Positions 27,646-36,018 of a stretch of DNA of 64,000 nucleotides are shown here, one piece after another (within the stretch, counting starts at the first letter, position 1; each line of letters opens with the position of its first letter). This DNA is from Butyricicoccus pullicaecorum DSM 23266 (GTDB taxonomy: Bacteria > Bacillota > Clostridia > Oscillospirales > Butyricicoccaceae), in assembly GCF_900167005.1 (NCBI RefSeq), contig NZ_FUXW01000002.1, positions 62,001-126,000 of the forward strand, given 5' to 3'. Position numbers and translations under genes: made by a program. The notes under the pieces were generated by a model. It ran no database searches. It had not been told where the DNA came from and was given only the letters and a program-made list of their open reading frames with translations.

Positions 27646-28478
27646 GTGCAATTTTGATGGACGGTAAGGCGCTGTCTGCCAAGGTAAGAGGAAAGATTCT
27701 GGAGGAAACCCACCGTTTGGAGCAGACCGGCGTACGTCCGGGACTGGCGGTTATTCTGGTCGGTGAAGACCCGGCCAGCCAGGTCTATGTACGCAATAAG
27801 GAAAAGGCGTGCGTAGAGTGCGGTTTTTACAGCGAGAAGTACGTGCTGCCCGCTGAGACCACACAGGACGAGCTGCTCGGACTGGTAGACGAGCTCAATC
27901 ACAATGAGCGCATCCACGGCATCCTGTGCCAGCTGCCGCTGCCCAAGCAGATCAGTGAGGAAGCTGTCATCGCAGCGATCGACCCCAAGAAGGACGTAGA
28001 CGCATTCCATCCGTCCAATGTCGGACGTATCATGATCGGCGATTACGATTTCCTGCCCTGCACCCCGGCAGGTGTTATGGAGCTGCTCGACGAGTACGGC
28101 ATTGACCCCAAGGGCAAGCGCTGCGTCGTGATCGGACGATCGAATATTGTCGGCAAGCCCATGAGCATGCTGCTGCTGCACCGTCACGGCACGGTCACCA
28201 TCTGCCACAGCCGCACCGAGAATCTGGCCGAGATCTGCCGCGAGGCGGACATTCTGGTCGCAGCGGTCGGCCGTGCAAACTTCGTCACCCCGGATATGGT
28301 AAAGCCGGGCGCGGCCGTGATCGATGTTGGTATGAACCGTGTGGACGGTAAGCTGTGCGGCGACGTTGACCCGGCAGTCGCAGAGGTTGCAGGCTATATG
28401 ACTCCGGTACCCGGCGGCGTAGGTCCCATGACCATCACTATGCTGATGAAGAACACCCTGAAGGCAGCGCAGAAGTAA
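27642..28478 (+). CDS. folD: Bifunctional methylene-THF dehydrogenase/cyclohydrolase FolD
   Basis: 278 residues. Catalytic Lys in [16 protein letters not shown], nucleotide site [16 protein letters not shown] and [14 protein letters not shown]. Interconverts methylene-, methenyl- and formyl-tetrahydrofolate. The ATG at 27642 has AAAAGGAG 11 bases upstream. The open frame extends back to 27324 through lgt, but that is shadow. Confidence 0.96.
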   Translation: MSAILMDGKALSAKVRGKILEETHRLEQTGVRPGLAVILVGEDPASQVYVRNKEKACVECGFYSEKYVLPAETTQDELLGLVDELNHNERIHGILCQLPLPKQISEEAVIAAIDPKKDVDAFHPSNVGRIMIGDYDFLPCTPAGVMELLDEYGIDPKGKRCVVIGRSNIVGKPMSMLLLHRHGTVTICHSRTENLAEICREADILVAAVGRANFVTPDMVKPGAAVIDVGMNRVDGKLCGDVDPAVAEVAGYMTPVPGGVGPMTITMLMKNTLKAAQK

Positions 28479-28559
28479 GCCCGGCCAGACGGAAAATCAC
28501 AGCACAGCACAGCCCAAAAGATTTCTGTCAAATTTTGAAGGGAAAAATGCAAAATCCCC

Positions 28560-28588
28560 TTGACAGAATGAGGGTTGTCTGATAATAT
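28560..28588 (+). promoter_or_regulatory. Strong sigma-A promoter of rplU-prp-rpmA
   Basis: TTGACA (28560-28565), 17-base spacer, TAATAT (28583-28588), with TGA directly before the -10 (extended -10). RNA start expected near 28595. Confidence 0.85.
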
Positions 28589-28594
28589 AACAGA

Positions 28595-28685
28595 AGCCGC
28601 ATCAAATCGGGCAAATGAAGTGTGTCCAAATGTGACACCGCCCGCAAGAGCGTGACTCTAAGAACGAAAGAGAGGTGCTACCGCA
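28595..28685 (+). promoter_or_regulatory. Putative L21 leader
   Basis: About 90 bases of untranslated leader before rplU, GC-rich with several possible short stems (CCGCCCGCAAGAGCGTG region). Firmicute rplU operons often carry an autoregulatory L21 leader at this position. The call is positional; I could not confirm the consensus fold. Confidence 0.4.
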
Positions 28686-28997
28686 ATGTATGCAATTTTA
28701 GTAACTGGTGGCAAGCAGTACAAGGTATCTGAGGGCGATGTAATCTACGTTGAGAAGCTCGGCGTAGAGGACGGCGCTTCCGTAACTTTTGACAAGGTGC
28801 TTGCAGTAGGCGAGGGTGCTGACCTGAAGGTTGGTGCACCGTACGTCGAGGGCGCTACCGTAACCGGTACCGCTGACAAGACCGGCAAGCAGAAGAAGAT
28901 CAACATCTTCAAGATGAAGCCGAAGAAGGGTTACAGAAAGCGTCAGGGTCACAGACAGCCCTACACCAAGGTAACCATCGGCGCGATCAACGCCTAA
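28686..28997 (+). CDS. rplU: 50S ribosomal protein L21
   Basis: 103 residues, [19 protein letters not shown] opening and [14 protein letters not shown] end. AGAGAGGTG precedes the ATG. Confidence 0.97.
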   Translation: MYAILVTGGKQYKVSEGDVIYVEKLGVEDGASVTFDKVLAVGEGADLKVGAPYVEGATVTGTADKTGKQKKINIFKMKPKKGYRKRQGHRQPYTKVTIGAINA

Positions 28998-29000
28998 GGC

Positions 29001-29342
29001 ATGACCCGCGTCACATTTTACCGCTCCCGCAAAGATAACCTGCTGACTACTGTCGATCTGATTGGTCATGCCGGTTATGCGGAAGAAGGCGAAGACATTG
29101 TCTGCGCCGCGGTATCCAGTTCGGTACAGCTCATCCACGCATTGCTCTATGACGTGCAGCGGATCGCTGTTGATACTCTGATCGAGGACGAAGGCGCACA
29201 CATCCGCCTGACGCTTCCTGAAGATCAGCTCGCAGAAGGCCAGGATGCCATGCGTGCATTCCTGCTCCATCTGTCCGAACTGGCACAAGACTATCAAGAG
29301 TTTATACAAGTTACGGAGGTGTACAACGATGCTGCAGATTAG
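29001..29342 (+). CDS. prp: Ribosomal-processing cysteine protease Prp
   Basis: 113 residues. Catalytic His and Cys are in [18 protein letters not shown], the Prp hallmark. Prp removes the N-terminal extension of L27. The gene lies between rplU and rpmA; it overlaps rpmA by 14 bases, and it starts 3 bases after rplU. Confidence 0.93.
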   Translation: MTRVTFYRSRKDNLLTTVDLIGHAGYAEEGEDIVCAAVSSSVQLIHALLYDVQRIAVDTLIEDEGAHIRLTLPEDQLAEGQDAMRAFLLHLSELAQDYQEFIQVTEVYNDAAD

Positions 29343-29610
29343 CTTACAGTTTTTTGCTCATAAGAAGGGCGTAGGTTCGACTAAGAACGGCCGTGACTCC
29401 GAGGCTAAGCGCCTGGGTGTCAAGCGTGCAGACGGTCAGGTAGTTCCGGCTGGCAACATTCTGGTTCGTCAGCGCGGCACCAAGATCCATCCGGGCGTAG
29501 GTGTTGGCAGAGGTTCTGACGATACCCTGTTCGCCAAGGTTACCGGCGTAGTTCGTTTCGAGCGCGTTGGTAAGGACCGCAAGCGTGTTTCGGTTTACGA
29601 AGTACAGTAA
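29329..29610 (+). CDS. rpmA: 50S ribosomal protein L27 with cleavable N-terminal extension
   Basis: 93 residues. Begins [21 protein letters not shown]. The LQFFA stretch is the Prp recognition sequence; cleavage after Ala10 would expose the flexible L27 N-terminus that reaches the peptidyl-transferase centre. ACGGAGGTG lies 9 bases upstream of the ATG at 29329. Confidence 0.96.
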   Translation: MLQISLQFFAHKKGVGSTKNGRDSEAKRLGVKRADGQVVPAGNILVRQRGTKIHPGVGVGRGSDDTLFAKVTGVVRFERVGKDRKRVSVYEVQ

Positions 29611-29630
29611 TCGAATAGCAACTGACATCA

Positions 29631-29660
29631 TCCCGGACATTTCTCCGGGATTTTGTTTTT
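29631..29660 (+). terminator. Terminator after rpmA
   Basis: TCCCGG (29631-29636) pairs with CCGGGA (29645-29650), followed by TTTTGTTTTT. It separates the L21/L27 operon from obg, which may be reached by read-through or its own unseen promoter. Confidence 0.8.
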
Positions 29661-29709
29661 CTATACGAAAGTCTATGAGCCTCTTTTGTCTTTTCCATGG
29701 AGGAAATAT

Positions 29710-30981
29710 ATGTTTATTGACGTAGCAAAAATTAAAATCGCATCCGGTAAGGGCGGCGACGGCAAGGTCAGCTTCCACCGTGAGAAGTATGTAGCTTCGG
29801 GCGGTCCGGACGGCGGTGACGGCGGACGCGGCGGCTCGGTGGTATTCCAGGTGGATGATAACCTGTCCACGCTGCTGGACTTCCGGTATAAGAAAAAGTA
29901 TGTCGCACCCAACGGTGAGAACGGTATGGGCAAGCGCATGAAGGGTAAGGACGGTGCCGATCTGGTTATCCGCGTACCGCGCGGCACCATCATCCGCGAC
30001 CGTGCGACCGGTCGTATTATGAAGGATCTGTCGGACGACGAGCCGTTTGTTGCTGCCAAGGGCGGTAACGGCGGCTGGGGCAATACTCATTTTGCAACCC
30101 CGACCCGTCAGGCACCGCGCTTTGCAAAGCCCGGTCTGCCCGGCGTTGAAATGGAAATTACGCTGGAACTGAAACTGCTGGCAGACGTTGGTCTGGTCGG
30201 CTTCCCGAATGTCGGCAAGTCCACGCTGCTTTCCATGGTCTCGGCTGCCCGTCCCAAGATCGCAAACTATCACTTTACCACCCTGATTCCCAATCTGGGC
30301 GTTGTCCGCGTGGCAGAGGAGCAGTCCTTTGTTATGGCAGATATCCCGGGTATCATCGAGGGCGCATCCGAGGGCGCTGGTTTGGGACATGACTTCCTGC
30401 GTCATATTGACCGCTGCCGCCTGCTGCTGCATCTGGTTGACGCATCGGGCAGCGAAGGCCGCGATCCGCTCGAGGACGTGCAGACCATCAACGCAGAGCT
30501 TGCCGGATACAGTGAATTTCTGGCATCCCGTCCGCAGATCATCGTTGCAAATAAGACCGACCTGCTGGGCGATGACCGCGAGATTCTGGACAAGCTCAAG
30601 GCATACGCAGACGAGCACGACTTCGGCTTTCTGGAGCTGTCGGCTGCAACCAATCAGGGCGTGCGCGAGCTGATCCATAAGACCTGGGAAATGCTTCAGG
30701 ATCTGCCGCCAGTATTCACTTACGAACCCGAATTCGTTCCTGTTGAAGAAGTCGTTACCGAGCGTGATATCACCATCGAGAAGGTCGAGGATTATTACGT
30801 CGTTGGTGGTGCTTGGATTGATAAGATCATGGGCAGCGTCAATACCGACGATTATGAATCTCGTCTGTATATGGATCGTATGCTCAAGAATGCAGGCGTT
30901 TATGATCGTCTGGAACAGATGGGCGTCGAAGAGGGCAGCATTGTCGTCATCGGTGAAATGGAATTCGAGTATATTCACTAA
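29710..30981 (+). CDS. obg: GTPase Obg/CgtA
   Basis: 423 residues. Glycine-rich Obg fold (SGGPDGGDGGRGG), G1 GFPNVGKST, G3 DIPGIIEGASEGAGLG, G4 NKTD, and a C-terminal OCT domain as in Gram-positive Obg. Acts in 50S assembly and stress control. The ATG at 29710 has GGAGG 6 bases upstream; the longer frame from 29653 overlaps the terminator. Confidence 0.96.
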   Translation: MFIDVAKIKIASGKGGDGKVSFHREKYVASGGPDGGDGGRGGSVVFQVDDNLSTLLDFRYKKKYVAPNGENGMGKRMKGKDGADLVIRVPRGTIIRDRATGRIMKDLSDDEPFVAAKGGNGGWGNTHFATPTRQAPRFAKPGLPGVEMEITLELKLLADVGLVGFPNVGKSTLLSMVSAARPKIANYHFTTLIPNLGVVRVAEEQSFVMADIPGIIEGASEGAGLGHDFLRHIDRCRLLLHLVDASGSEGRDPLEDVQTINAELAGYSEFLASRPQIIVANKTDLLGDDREILDKLKAYADEHDFGFLELSAATNQGVRELIHKTWEMLQDLPPVFTYEPEFVPVEEVVTERDITIEKVEDYYVVGGAWIDKIMGSVNTDDYESRLYMDRMLKNAGVYDRLEQMGVEEGSIVVIGEMEFEYIH

Positions 30982-31013
30982 ATCGGAGACCCGCCCGCAG
31001 GCGAAATCGGGAT

Positions 31014-31150
31014 CCAGGGAACGCGTTCCCTGGCGCCTCCAGGCGCGTAGCCTGGTCGGACTCCGCAGAGTCCGAAATTCCCTTTTTAAAACCCGGTGTC
31101 CGCCCCGGGTTTCAACCAAAAATAATTTCAAAGCGCGTCCGCAGACGCGC
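31014..31150. repeat. Cluster of five consecutive hairpins
   Basis: Behind obg lie a perfect 20-bp palindrome (31014-31033), GCGCC-TCCA-GGCGC (31033-31046), TCGGACTC-CGCA-GAGTCCGA (31056-31075), AAACCCGG/CCGGGTTT (31089-31112) and GCGCGTC-CGCA-GACGCGC (31133-31150). A sixth hairpin, the terminator at 31157, follows. Two loops share CGCA. Only the last has a T run, so the others are not simple terminators. No open frame crosses the block convincingly. Confidence 0.75.
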
Positions 31151-31156
31151 AATACC

Positions 31157-31190
31157 CAAAAGACCGCTCTATGCCAGAGCGGTCTTTTTT
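31157..31190 (+). terminator. Terminator, copy 1 of a duplicated hairpin
   Basis: AGACCGCTCT (31161-31170), loop ATGCC, AGAGCGGTCT (31176-31185), then T. It differs by one loop base from the copy at 31802-31834. Confidence 0.85.
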
Positions 31191-31217
31191 GATTCCGACC
31201 ACACAATCTTTATGTGC

Positions 31218-31246
31218 TTGCCTTCCCGAAAGAATCCGGGTACAAT
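31218..31246 (+). promoter_or_regulatory. Sigma-A promoter of the 31296 gene
   Basis: TTGCCT (31218-31223), 17-base spacer, TACAAT (31241-31246); RNA would start about 45 bases before the GTG start. Confidence 0.7.
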
Positions 31247-31295
31247 GATAGCAAAAGAAGATGCCGGACTTTTTCTCAGAGGGGAGGAAACCAGA

Positions 31296-31796
31296 GTGCA
31301 TGGTTCACGAAAAATTTTTGTTGGAAGTATGCTCGCTGCCACTGTACTGGTAGCCGGATTGACAGAACTTTATATTTCCAGCCCTCCGATTGCAGACACA
31401 GAACAACCTGTGATACAATCAAACGCGTATTCTGCCGAATGGTATCTGTCCGAAATTGCACAAAAGTATCCGGAATTCACGGTTTTAGATTATGCCACTC
31501 CGCCAGATGAACAACAGGGTATCGTACAATTTGCGGCAATTGCACAGGGAGAAGACGATAGCCAAACCGATGTGTTTGTGGCAGATGCACACGCAATACA
31601 GCATATGAGATTGGATCTGATGTATCTTTCGGAAGAAGGGTTCACGGTTTTACCACAGGATCGTATTTGTTTTGCCGTTCAGGATACAACTACAAAACAA
31701 ATTTTTGATTATGAAGTCATATATCAAAGTGATGGAAAGAATATTTCCTATCGCGTCAACAGTCAGCCGCGAGAGAAAACAGAGAATGCATCATAA
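31296..31796 (+). CDS. Membrane-anchored or secreted protein of unknown function
   Basis: 166 residues, not recognised. A basic N-terminus is followed by one hydrophobic segment (VGSMLAATVLVAGLTELYI), so it is exported or anchored with the remainder outside. It has no lipobox cysteine and no cysteine pattern. GTG at 31296 is taken as start because GGGGAGG lies 8 bases upstream; an ATG at 31245 is in frame but falls inside the -10 box. The gene is visibly more AT-rich than its neighbours and sits alone between two near-identical terminators with its own promoter, like a self-contained inserted unit. Confidence 0.7.
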   Translation: MHGSRKIFVGSMLAATVLVAGLTELYISSPPIADTEQPVIQSNAYSAEWYLSEIAQKYPEFTVLDYATPPDEQQGIVQFAAIAQGEDDSQTDVFVADAHAIQHMRLDLMYLSEEGFTVLPQDRICFAVQDTTTKQIFDYEVIYQSDGKNISYRVNSQPREKTENAS

Positions 31797-31801
31797 ATCA
31801 G

Positions 31802-31834
31802 AAAAGACCGCTCTATGTCAGAGCGGTCTTTTTT
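31802..31834. terminator. Terminator, copy 2 of the duplicated hairpin
   Basis: AGACCGCTCT (31805-31814), loop ATGTC, AGAGCGGTCT (31820-31829), T run to 31834 and A run on the other side. Lies between two converging genes and can serve both. Confidence 0.88.
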
Positions 31835-31838
31835 CTTG

Positions 31839-32783
31839 TTACAGATCTAAATGTGCAATGACTTCGCGCAGACGATCGGCCGATGCATGCAGTGCGGCGT
31901 ACTCGCTCTCGTCGAGCGGAATCTCGAGCACCTTGTGCACACCATCCTTACCGACGATGGACGGAATGCTCAGGCACAGACCATCCAGTCCATACTCGCC
32001 ATCGAGCACGACCGAAATCGGAAGTACTGCGTGCTCGTCGCGCACGATGCCTTCGGCAATACGGCCGACTGCCATCGCGATACCGTAGTAGGTCGCACCC
32101 TTGCGCGCAATGATCTCATACGCACTGTCACGTACACCCTCATACAGACGCTGCATCGAACCCTCGTGATCAAAATGACCGCGCAGCTCGCAGAAGTGAT
32201 GCAGCGGGATGCCGGAAACATTGGCACCGCTCCAGACGGCAAGCTCGCTGTCACCGTGCTCACCGATAATGACGGCATGCACATTGCGGCTGTCTACGTC
32301 CAGATGCTCGCCAAGCAGGTTTTTCAGACGCGCAGTGTCGAGCACCGTACCCGAACCGATGACGCGATGGGCGGGGAATCCGGAAATCTTGTACGCAGCA
32401 TAGGTCAGAACATCGACCGGGTTGGATACGATCATCAGAATACCCTCGTAGTTGCGCTTGGCAATCTCGGGTACGATGTGCTTGAGGATGGCGACGTTCT
32501 TGTCGATCAGATCGATGCGGGTCTCGCCCGGCTTCTGGTTTGCGCCGGCGGTGACGATGACAAGGGCGCAGTCGGCGATATCATCATAGTTGCCGACATG
32601 AATGTCCATGGTTGCCGTGTAGGGCAGACCGTGGCTCAAATCCATCGCCTCGCCTTCGGCCTTGTCCTGATTGGCGTCAATGAGCACCATTTCAGAGAAC
32701 AGACCACGCTGAATCAGGCTGAACGCAATCGAAGAGCCAACAAAACCACAGCCAATGACGGCTACTTTTCTGGGATTAAGCAT
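31839..32783 (-). CDS. ldh: L-lactate dehydrogenase
   Basis: 314 residues. NAD site VIGCGFVGSSIAFSL, LIDANQDKAEGEAMDL, GSGTVLDTARLK and catalytic His in IGEHGDSELAVWSG. Reduces pyruvate to lactate and regenerates NAD. The ATG at 32783 has AAGGAG 11 bases upstream. TAGAAT (complement of 32843-32848) could be its -10. Confidence 0.95.
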   Translation of the reverse strand: MLNPRKVAVIGCGFVGSSIAFSLIQRGLFSEMVLIDANQDKAEGEAMDLSHGLPYTATMDIHVGNYDDIADCALVIVTAGANQKPGETRIDLIDKNVAILKHIVPEIAKRNYEGILMIVSNPVDVLTYAAYKISGFPAHRVIGSGTVLDTARLKNLLGEHLDVDSRNVHAVIIGEHGDSELAVWSGANVSGIPLHHFCELRGHFDHEGSMQRLYEGVRDSAYEIIARKGATYYGIAMAVGRIAEGIVRDEHAVLPISVVLDGEYGLDGLCLSIPSIVGKDGVHKVLEIPLDESEYAALHASADRLREVIAHLDL

Positions 32784-33116
32784 AATATAAAACTCCTTTC
32801 GGTAGGAAAACAACGGGTAAGCAGTTCTTTTGAACTGTCTTTATTCTACCAAAGCAGGAGAGAAAAGTCTGTTGTAAAAACAACGGAAAACCAACTTGTA
32901 GCATGTTCCGGTAATATATTTTAAAGAATCTAAGACTAATTTGCATAAAATATAACCAAACATCCGTGAAGCTTTTGAGGAGCAAGTTCACACGATCTAC
33001 ACATAAGCTACGTGGTTCGGTCACATTTTGGTCACAAAACTCTGTTACCCTAAAAGTAACAATTTGGTTACAAAGTTACAATACAAGCAAAATCTCCGAG
33101 AAAAGAGGCGCAATAT
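32784..33116. other. Divergent region ldh / acidic stalk protein
   Basis: AT-rich. It has a CAGTTC-TTTT-GAACTG hairpin (32822-32837) in the likely ldh leader and a GTTGTAAAAACAAC dyad (32871-32884). On the other side GGTCACA occurs at 33019 and 33030, one helical turn apart, and GTTAC/GTAAC elements lie at 33044-33080. A TACAAT box at 33077-33082 lacks a good -35, which fits an activator-dependent promoter. Confidence 0.5.
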
Positions 33117-34631
33117 ATGAAGAAAAAACAAGTAATTACTGGACTGACCGCTGCCGCACTGATTGCCGGAACTGCGGTTCCGGGCGCGTTTGCAGCGCAG
33201 GTTACATCGAGCGGAGCCATGACTTTGACGGTCGGAAGCCCGTATTTGATGAACAATGGCACGTCTTCGCTCATTGATGCACAGGGCACAACGCCGGTCG
33301 TGGAGAGCCCTGGTTATACGCTGCTGCCGCTGCGCGGTGTCGTGGAGGCGATGGGAGGTACATTGACCTGGAACGCAACCACCCAGCAGATTGCAATTAC
33401 CCTGAACAATGAGACTTGGACATTGACCATCGGTTCGACGCTTGCAGTCAACCAATATGGACAGACCAAGACACTTTCTGTCGCACCTAGACTGACCGAA
33501 GATGGCCGGACACTGGTGCATATCCGTGCGCTGGAATTATTTTCCGGTGTAACCTGTACCTGGAATAATACGACCCAGCAGGTTTATATCGCATATACGG
33601 TCACCAATGAAGTGCCCGATCCGGAGGAAGGCCCGGAAGGCGAGACGCTGCTGATTCTGACCAATGAGACCGGTGAGGATATCGACTCGGTCAAGTGGAG
33701 CGCAGCGGATTCCACCAGCTATTCGAGCAATGTCATGCAGGCTGAACTGCTGGGTGATGACGAGACCGAATACCTGTGGCTGGATCTGGACGGTGACGCA
33801 TCGATCAATTTGAAGGTCACCTACGCTGACGGTGGCAGCGAAACCTATGAGGATGTAGACCTCACCGACGTAGGCGATGCATTTTCTATGGCCATTCAGG
33901 ACGACGGCGACTATGACGAACCCGAGGACGAGGATGTCCCGGATATGGAAGACGGCCTGAAGGTCTACCTGTATAACGAGTCCGGCATGGACGATATCGC
34001 AGAAGCTTACCTGTATCCGTCGGGCGAGGATTACGACGACTACGATGATCTGGTCGATGAGGAACACGACGAAAGCACACTGGCTGCGGGTGATTACCTG
34101 AGCTTTACGCTGGACGCATCGGACGATGATCACTTGTGGGAACTGTATCTGGTCTATGACGACGAGGACGAGACCGAGGCATGGGTTGAGGATATCAGCC
34201 TGACCGGTGCGTCGGACGAGGTCACGATCGTGGTGACCGATGAGGACGAGGCGTATCGTGTGCTCGATGACAATACCATCGAGCTGGACGAAGATGCGTC
34301 TTATGATGAGATCACCGCACGCATCTATAATGATTTGGGTTCGGACTATACGATCACCACCATCGAGGCAAGCCCGGCGGATGAAGAAGATTGGTATACT
34401 GTGTCGTCGGATGAGCTGGAATACGAAGATTACATCGAAGAGGACTTCGACCTGTACAGCGATGGTACCGAATGGGACTTCTACGTCGAGGTATATAATG
34501 AGGATGCCGACGATTATGAAGACTACTATCTGTATGGTGTAGACTTCGATGAAGCATCCGATGATTATCCGTACCTGTATATTGAGTGGTACGACAGCGA
34601 CGAAGACGACCTGGATTACAGCATTTTGTAA
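33117..34631 (+). CDS. Secreted, strongly acidic protein with copper-amine-oxidase-N-like (stalk) domain
   Basis: 504 residues. Signal peptide at 1-26 (MKKKQVITGLTAAALIAG, then AFA-A). Two stalk-type repeats follow (LPLRGVVEAMGGTLTWNATTQQIAIT; LVHIRALELFSGVTCTWNNTTQQVYIA). From about residue 165 to the end there are several beta-rich segments extremely rich in Asp, Glu and Tyr (for example YDDYDDLVDEE). No LPXTG, SLH or choline-binding motif was seen, so it is probably released or held by charge or Ca2+. Function not known. AAGAGG lies about 9 bases before the ATG. Confidence 0.85.
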   Translation: MKKKQVITGLTAAALIAGTAVPGAFAAQVTSSGAMTLTVGSPYLMNNGTSSLIDAQGTTPVVESPGYTLLPLRGVVEAMGGTLTWNATTQQIAITLNNETWTLTIGSTLAVNQYGQTKTLSVAPRLTEDGRTLVHIRALELFSGVTCTWNNTTQQVYIAYTVTNEVPDPEEGPEGETLLILTNETGEDIDSVKWSAADSTSYSSNVMQAELLGDDETEYLWLDLDGDASINLKVTYADGGSETYEDVDLTDVGDAFSMAIQDDGDYDEPEDEDVPDMEDGLKVYLYNESGMDDIAEAYLYPSGEDYDDYDDLVDEEHDESTLAAGDYLSFTLDASDDDHLWELYLVYDDEDETEAWVEDISLTGASDEVTIVVTDEDEAYRVLDDNTIELDEDASYDEITARIYNDLGSDYTITTIEASPADEEDWYTVSSDELEYEDYIEEDFDLYSDGTEWDFYVEVYNEDADDYEDYYLYGVDFDEASDDYPYLYIEWYDSDEDDLDYSIL

Positions 34632-35831
34632 TCAGACCGAACGGTTTTCTTTGTTTGCCACATAAGGTGACTGCCGGAAGTGGCTGCCGCCTGTCCAAAA
34701 CGCACGGTTTGGCTGAGCCAGTGCATAGAGATCGTCTGCCAGCGCATCCCGACGCAAGTCGGCTGTGTCTGGCAGGCGTTTTTCGTTTACCGGCTTGATG
34801 ACGACCGGAACCTGCGCGGTTTTGCCCATTTGCCGCAGCACCTCTCGTCCTCTGGGGCCGATGGCAAGCACGCGCAGATAGCGCGGTTCAACCGAAGTGT
34901 CAAACGGGAGATCAAGATAAGCGCGAAGCAGCGCACGGCGAATGCGGGCGAGCGGGTAGCGGCGAGTTTGAGCAGCAGCGCAGATGTCTGGAATGCTCGT
35001 GTGATCGCGAATGGACTCAAATAACCGGTTTTGCAGACCGTCTTTGCCACCTGTAAAACGCAGCAAATCGTCTGGAGACAGACGGCGCAGATAGGACAGC
35101 ATGGCAGCGTCGCACACACCGACATGCGCGGGTGCTGCACCGCAGTCGAGCGCTTGCGTCAGCCGTGTAAACGCCTTGGACGGCATACCCTCCCGGCAAG
35201 CATCCACCTTGCCGTCCAGAATCAGACGGCGCAGGGCGGAGGCCGACGGACGGACGTGCAGCTGCTCGCTGTCGTGCGCAGCACCGTCACGCTGGACGGT
35301 GATCGGCTGAATGTCACAGCCCAGTGCATCGATGGCCGCACAGTATTCGATCCCCAGCGTGTTGTTGGGCGAGGAGAGCAGTGCACCGGCATCGGGATCG
35401 ATGGCTTCGACCGCAGACTGCAAGGCTGCGGCGTAGGACTGCCCAGAGGCCAGATGATTGCGAATGGCAGAGCGGTCGCAGGCAGCGGCGCGTCGAATAC
35501 GGGTGATGTCACCGCATTCCGAGCCGAAGGACAGATGGGTGACGCAGCCCATAGCAACCAGAGACGCGACCGCACCGCGTGCAAAGCCCTCGGCTGAGGA
35601 CAGCGCAGCCGGCAGAGGCAGCTCGATCACCAGATCGACCCCGGCGCATACCGCCATCGCCGCCCGGCGGTATTTGTCCACGATGGCGAAGTCGCCGCGC
35701 TGCACGAAATTGCCCGACATAACTGCGACAATTGCCGTCTCATCTCCGATTTGACCCCGTGTTTTGGCGCAGTGATAGGCATGACCGTTGTGGAAAGGGT
35801 TGTATTCGGCCACGATGCCGCAAATTTTCAT
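34632..35831 (-). CDS. tmcAL: tRNA(Met) cytidine acetate ligase TmcAL (YlbM)
   Basis: 399 residues. Opens MKICGIVAEYNPFHNGH, the nucleotidyltransferase HxGH-type motif, then MSGNFVQRGD and SPNNTLGIEY. Makes N4-acetylcytidine at the wobble position of elongator tRNA-Met using acetate and ATP. The ATG at 35831 has GGAGG 7 bases upstream. It is divergent from acetate kinase. Confidence 0.93.
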   Translation of the reverse strand: MKICGIVAEYNPFHNGHAYHCAKTRGQIGDETAIVAVMSGNFVQRGDFAIVDKYRRAAMAVCAGVDLVIELPLPAALSSAEGFARGAVASLVAMGCVTHLSFGSECGDITRIRRAAACDRSAIRNHLASGQSYAAALQSAVEAIDPDAGALLSSPNNTLGIEYCAAIDALGCDIQPITVQRDGAAHDSEQLHVRPSASALRRLILDGKVDACREGMPSKAFTRLTQALDCGAAPAHVGVCDAAMLSYLRRLSPDDLLRFTGGKDGLQNRLFESIRDHTSIPDICAAAQTRRYPLARIRRALLRAYLDLPFDTSVEPRYLRVLAIGPRGREVLRQMGKTAQVPVVIKPVNEKRLPDTADLRRDALADDLYALAQPNRAFWTGGSHFRQSPYVANKENRSV

Positions 35832-35861
35832 AAGAGTCCTCCAAAAAAATCCGCGATAGAT

Positions 35862-35891
35862 GTTGTACATTTGCGCGGGGTGGTGTACAAT
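35862..35891. promoter_or_regulatory. Symmetric bidirectional promoter tmcAL / ackA
   Basis: Plus strand: TTGTAC (35863-35868), 17 bases, TACAAT (35886-35891). Minus strand: TTGTAC (complement of 35885-35890), 17 bases, TACAAC (complement of 35862-35867). The -35 of each strand lies on the -10 of the other. A further TTGTACA lies at 35908-35914. Confidence 0.65.
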
Positions 35892-35899
35892 AATATTAT
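35871..35899 (+). promoter_or_regulatory. Second possible ackA promoter
   Basis: TTGCGC (35871-35876), 17-base spacer, TATTAT (35894-35899), shifted 8 bases from the symmetric pair. It could give a second ackA start. Confidence 0.45.
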
Positions 35900-36018
35900 A
35901 TGAAGTATTGTACACGTATTTGTTGTTTCTTGCAAATTTCTTTTGTATCTTTGCATCACGAAACAGTATGCGGTATGTGACACATTGCAACCAAAAACAC
36001 AGCAAGGAGTTATGAAGG

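Noticed and set aside
29344-31206. 620-codon minus-strand frame across rpmA, obg and the hairpin cluster
   Set aside because: It crosses two genes, a terminator and six hairpins; low-complexity shadow translation.
32871-32884. GTTGTAAAAACAAC as a Rex (NADH-sensing) operator upstream of ldh
   Set aside because: Only 14 bp with a 4-base centre; the Rex consensus is an 18-bp site with longer arms. Kept only as an unassigned dyad.
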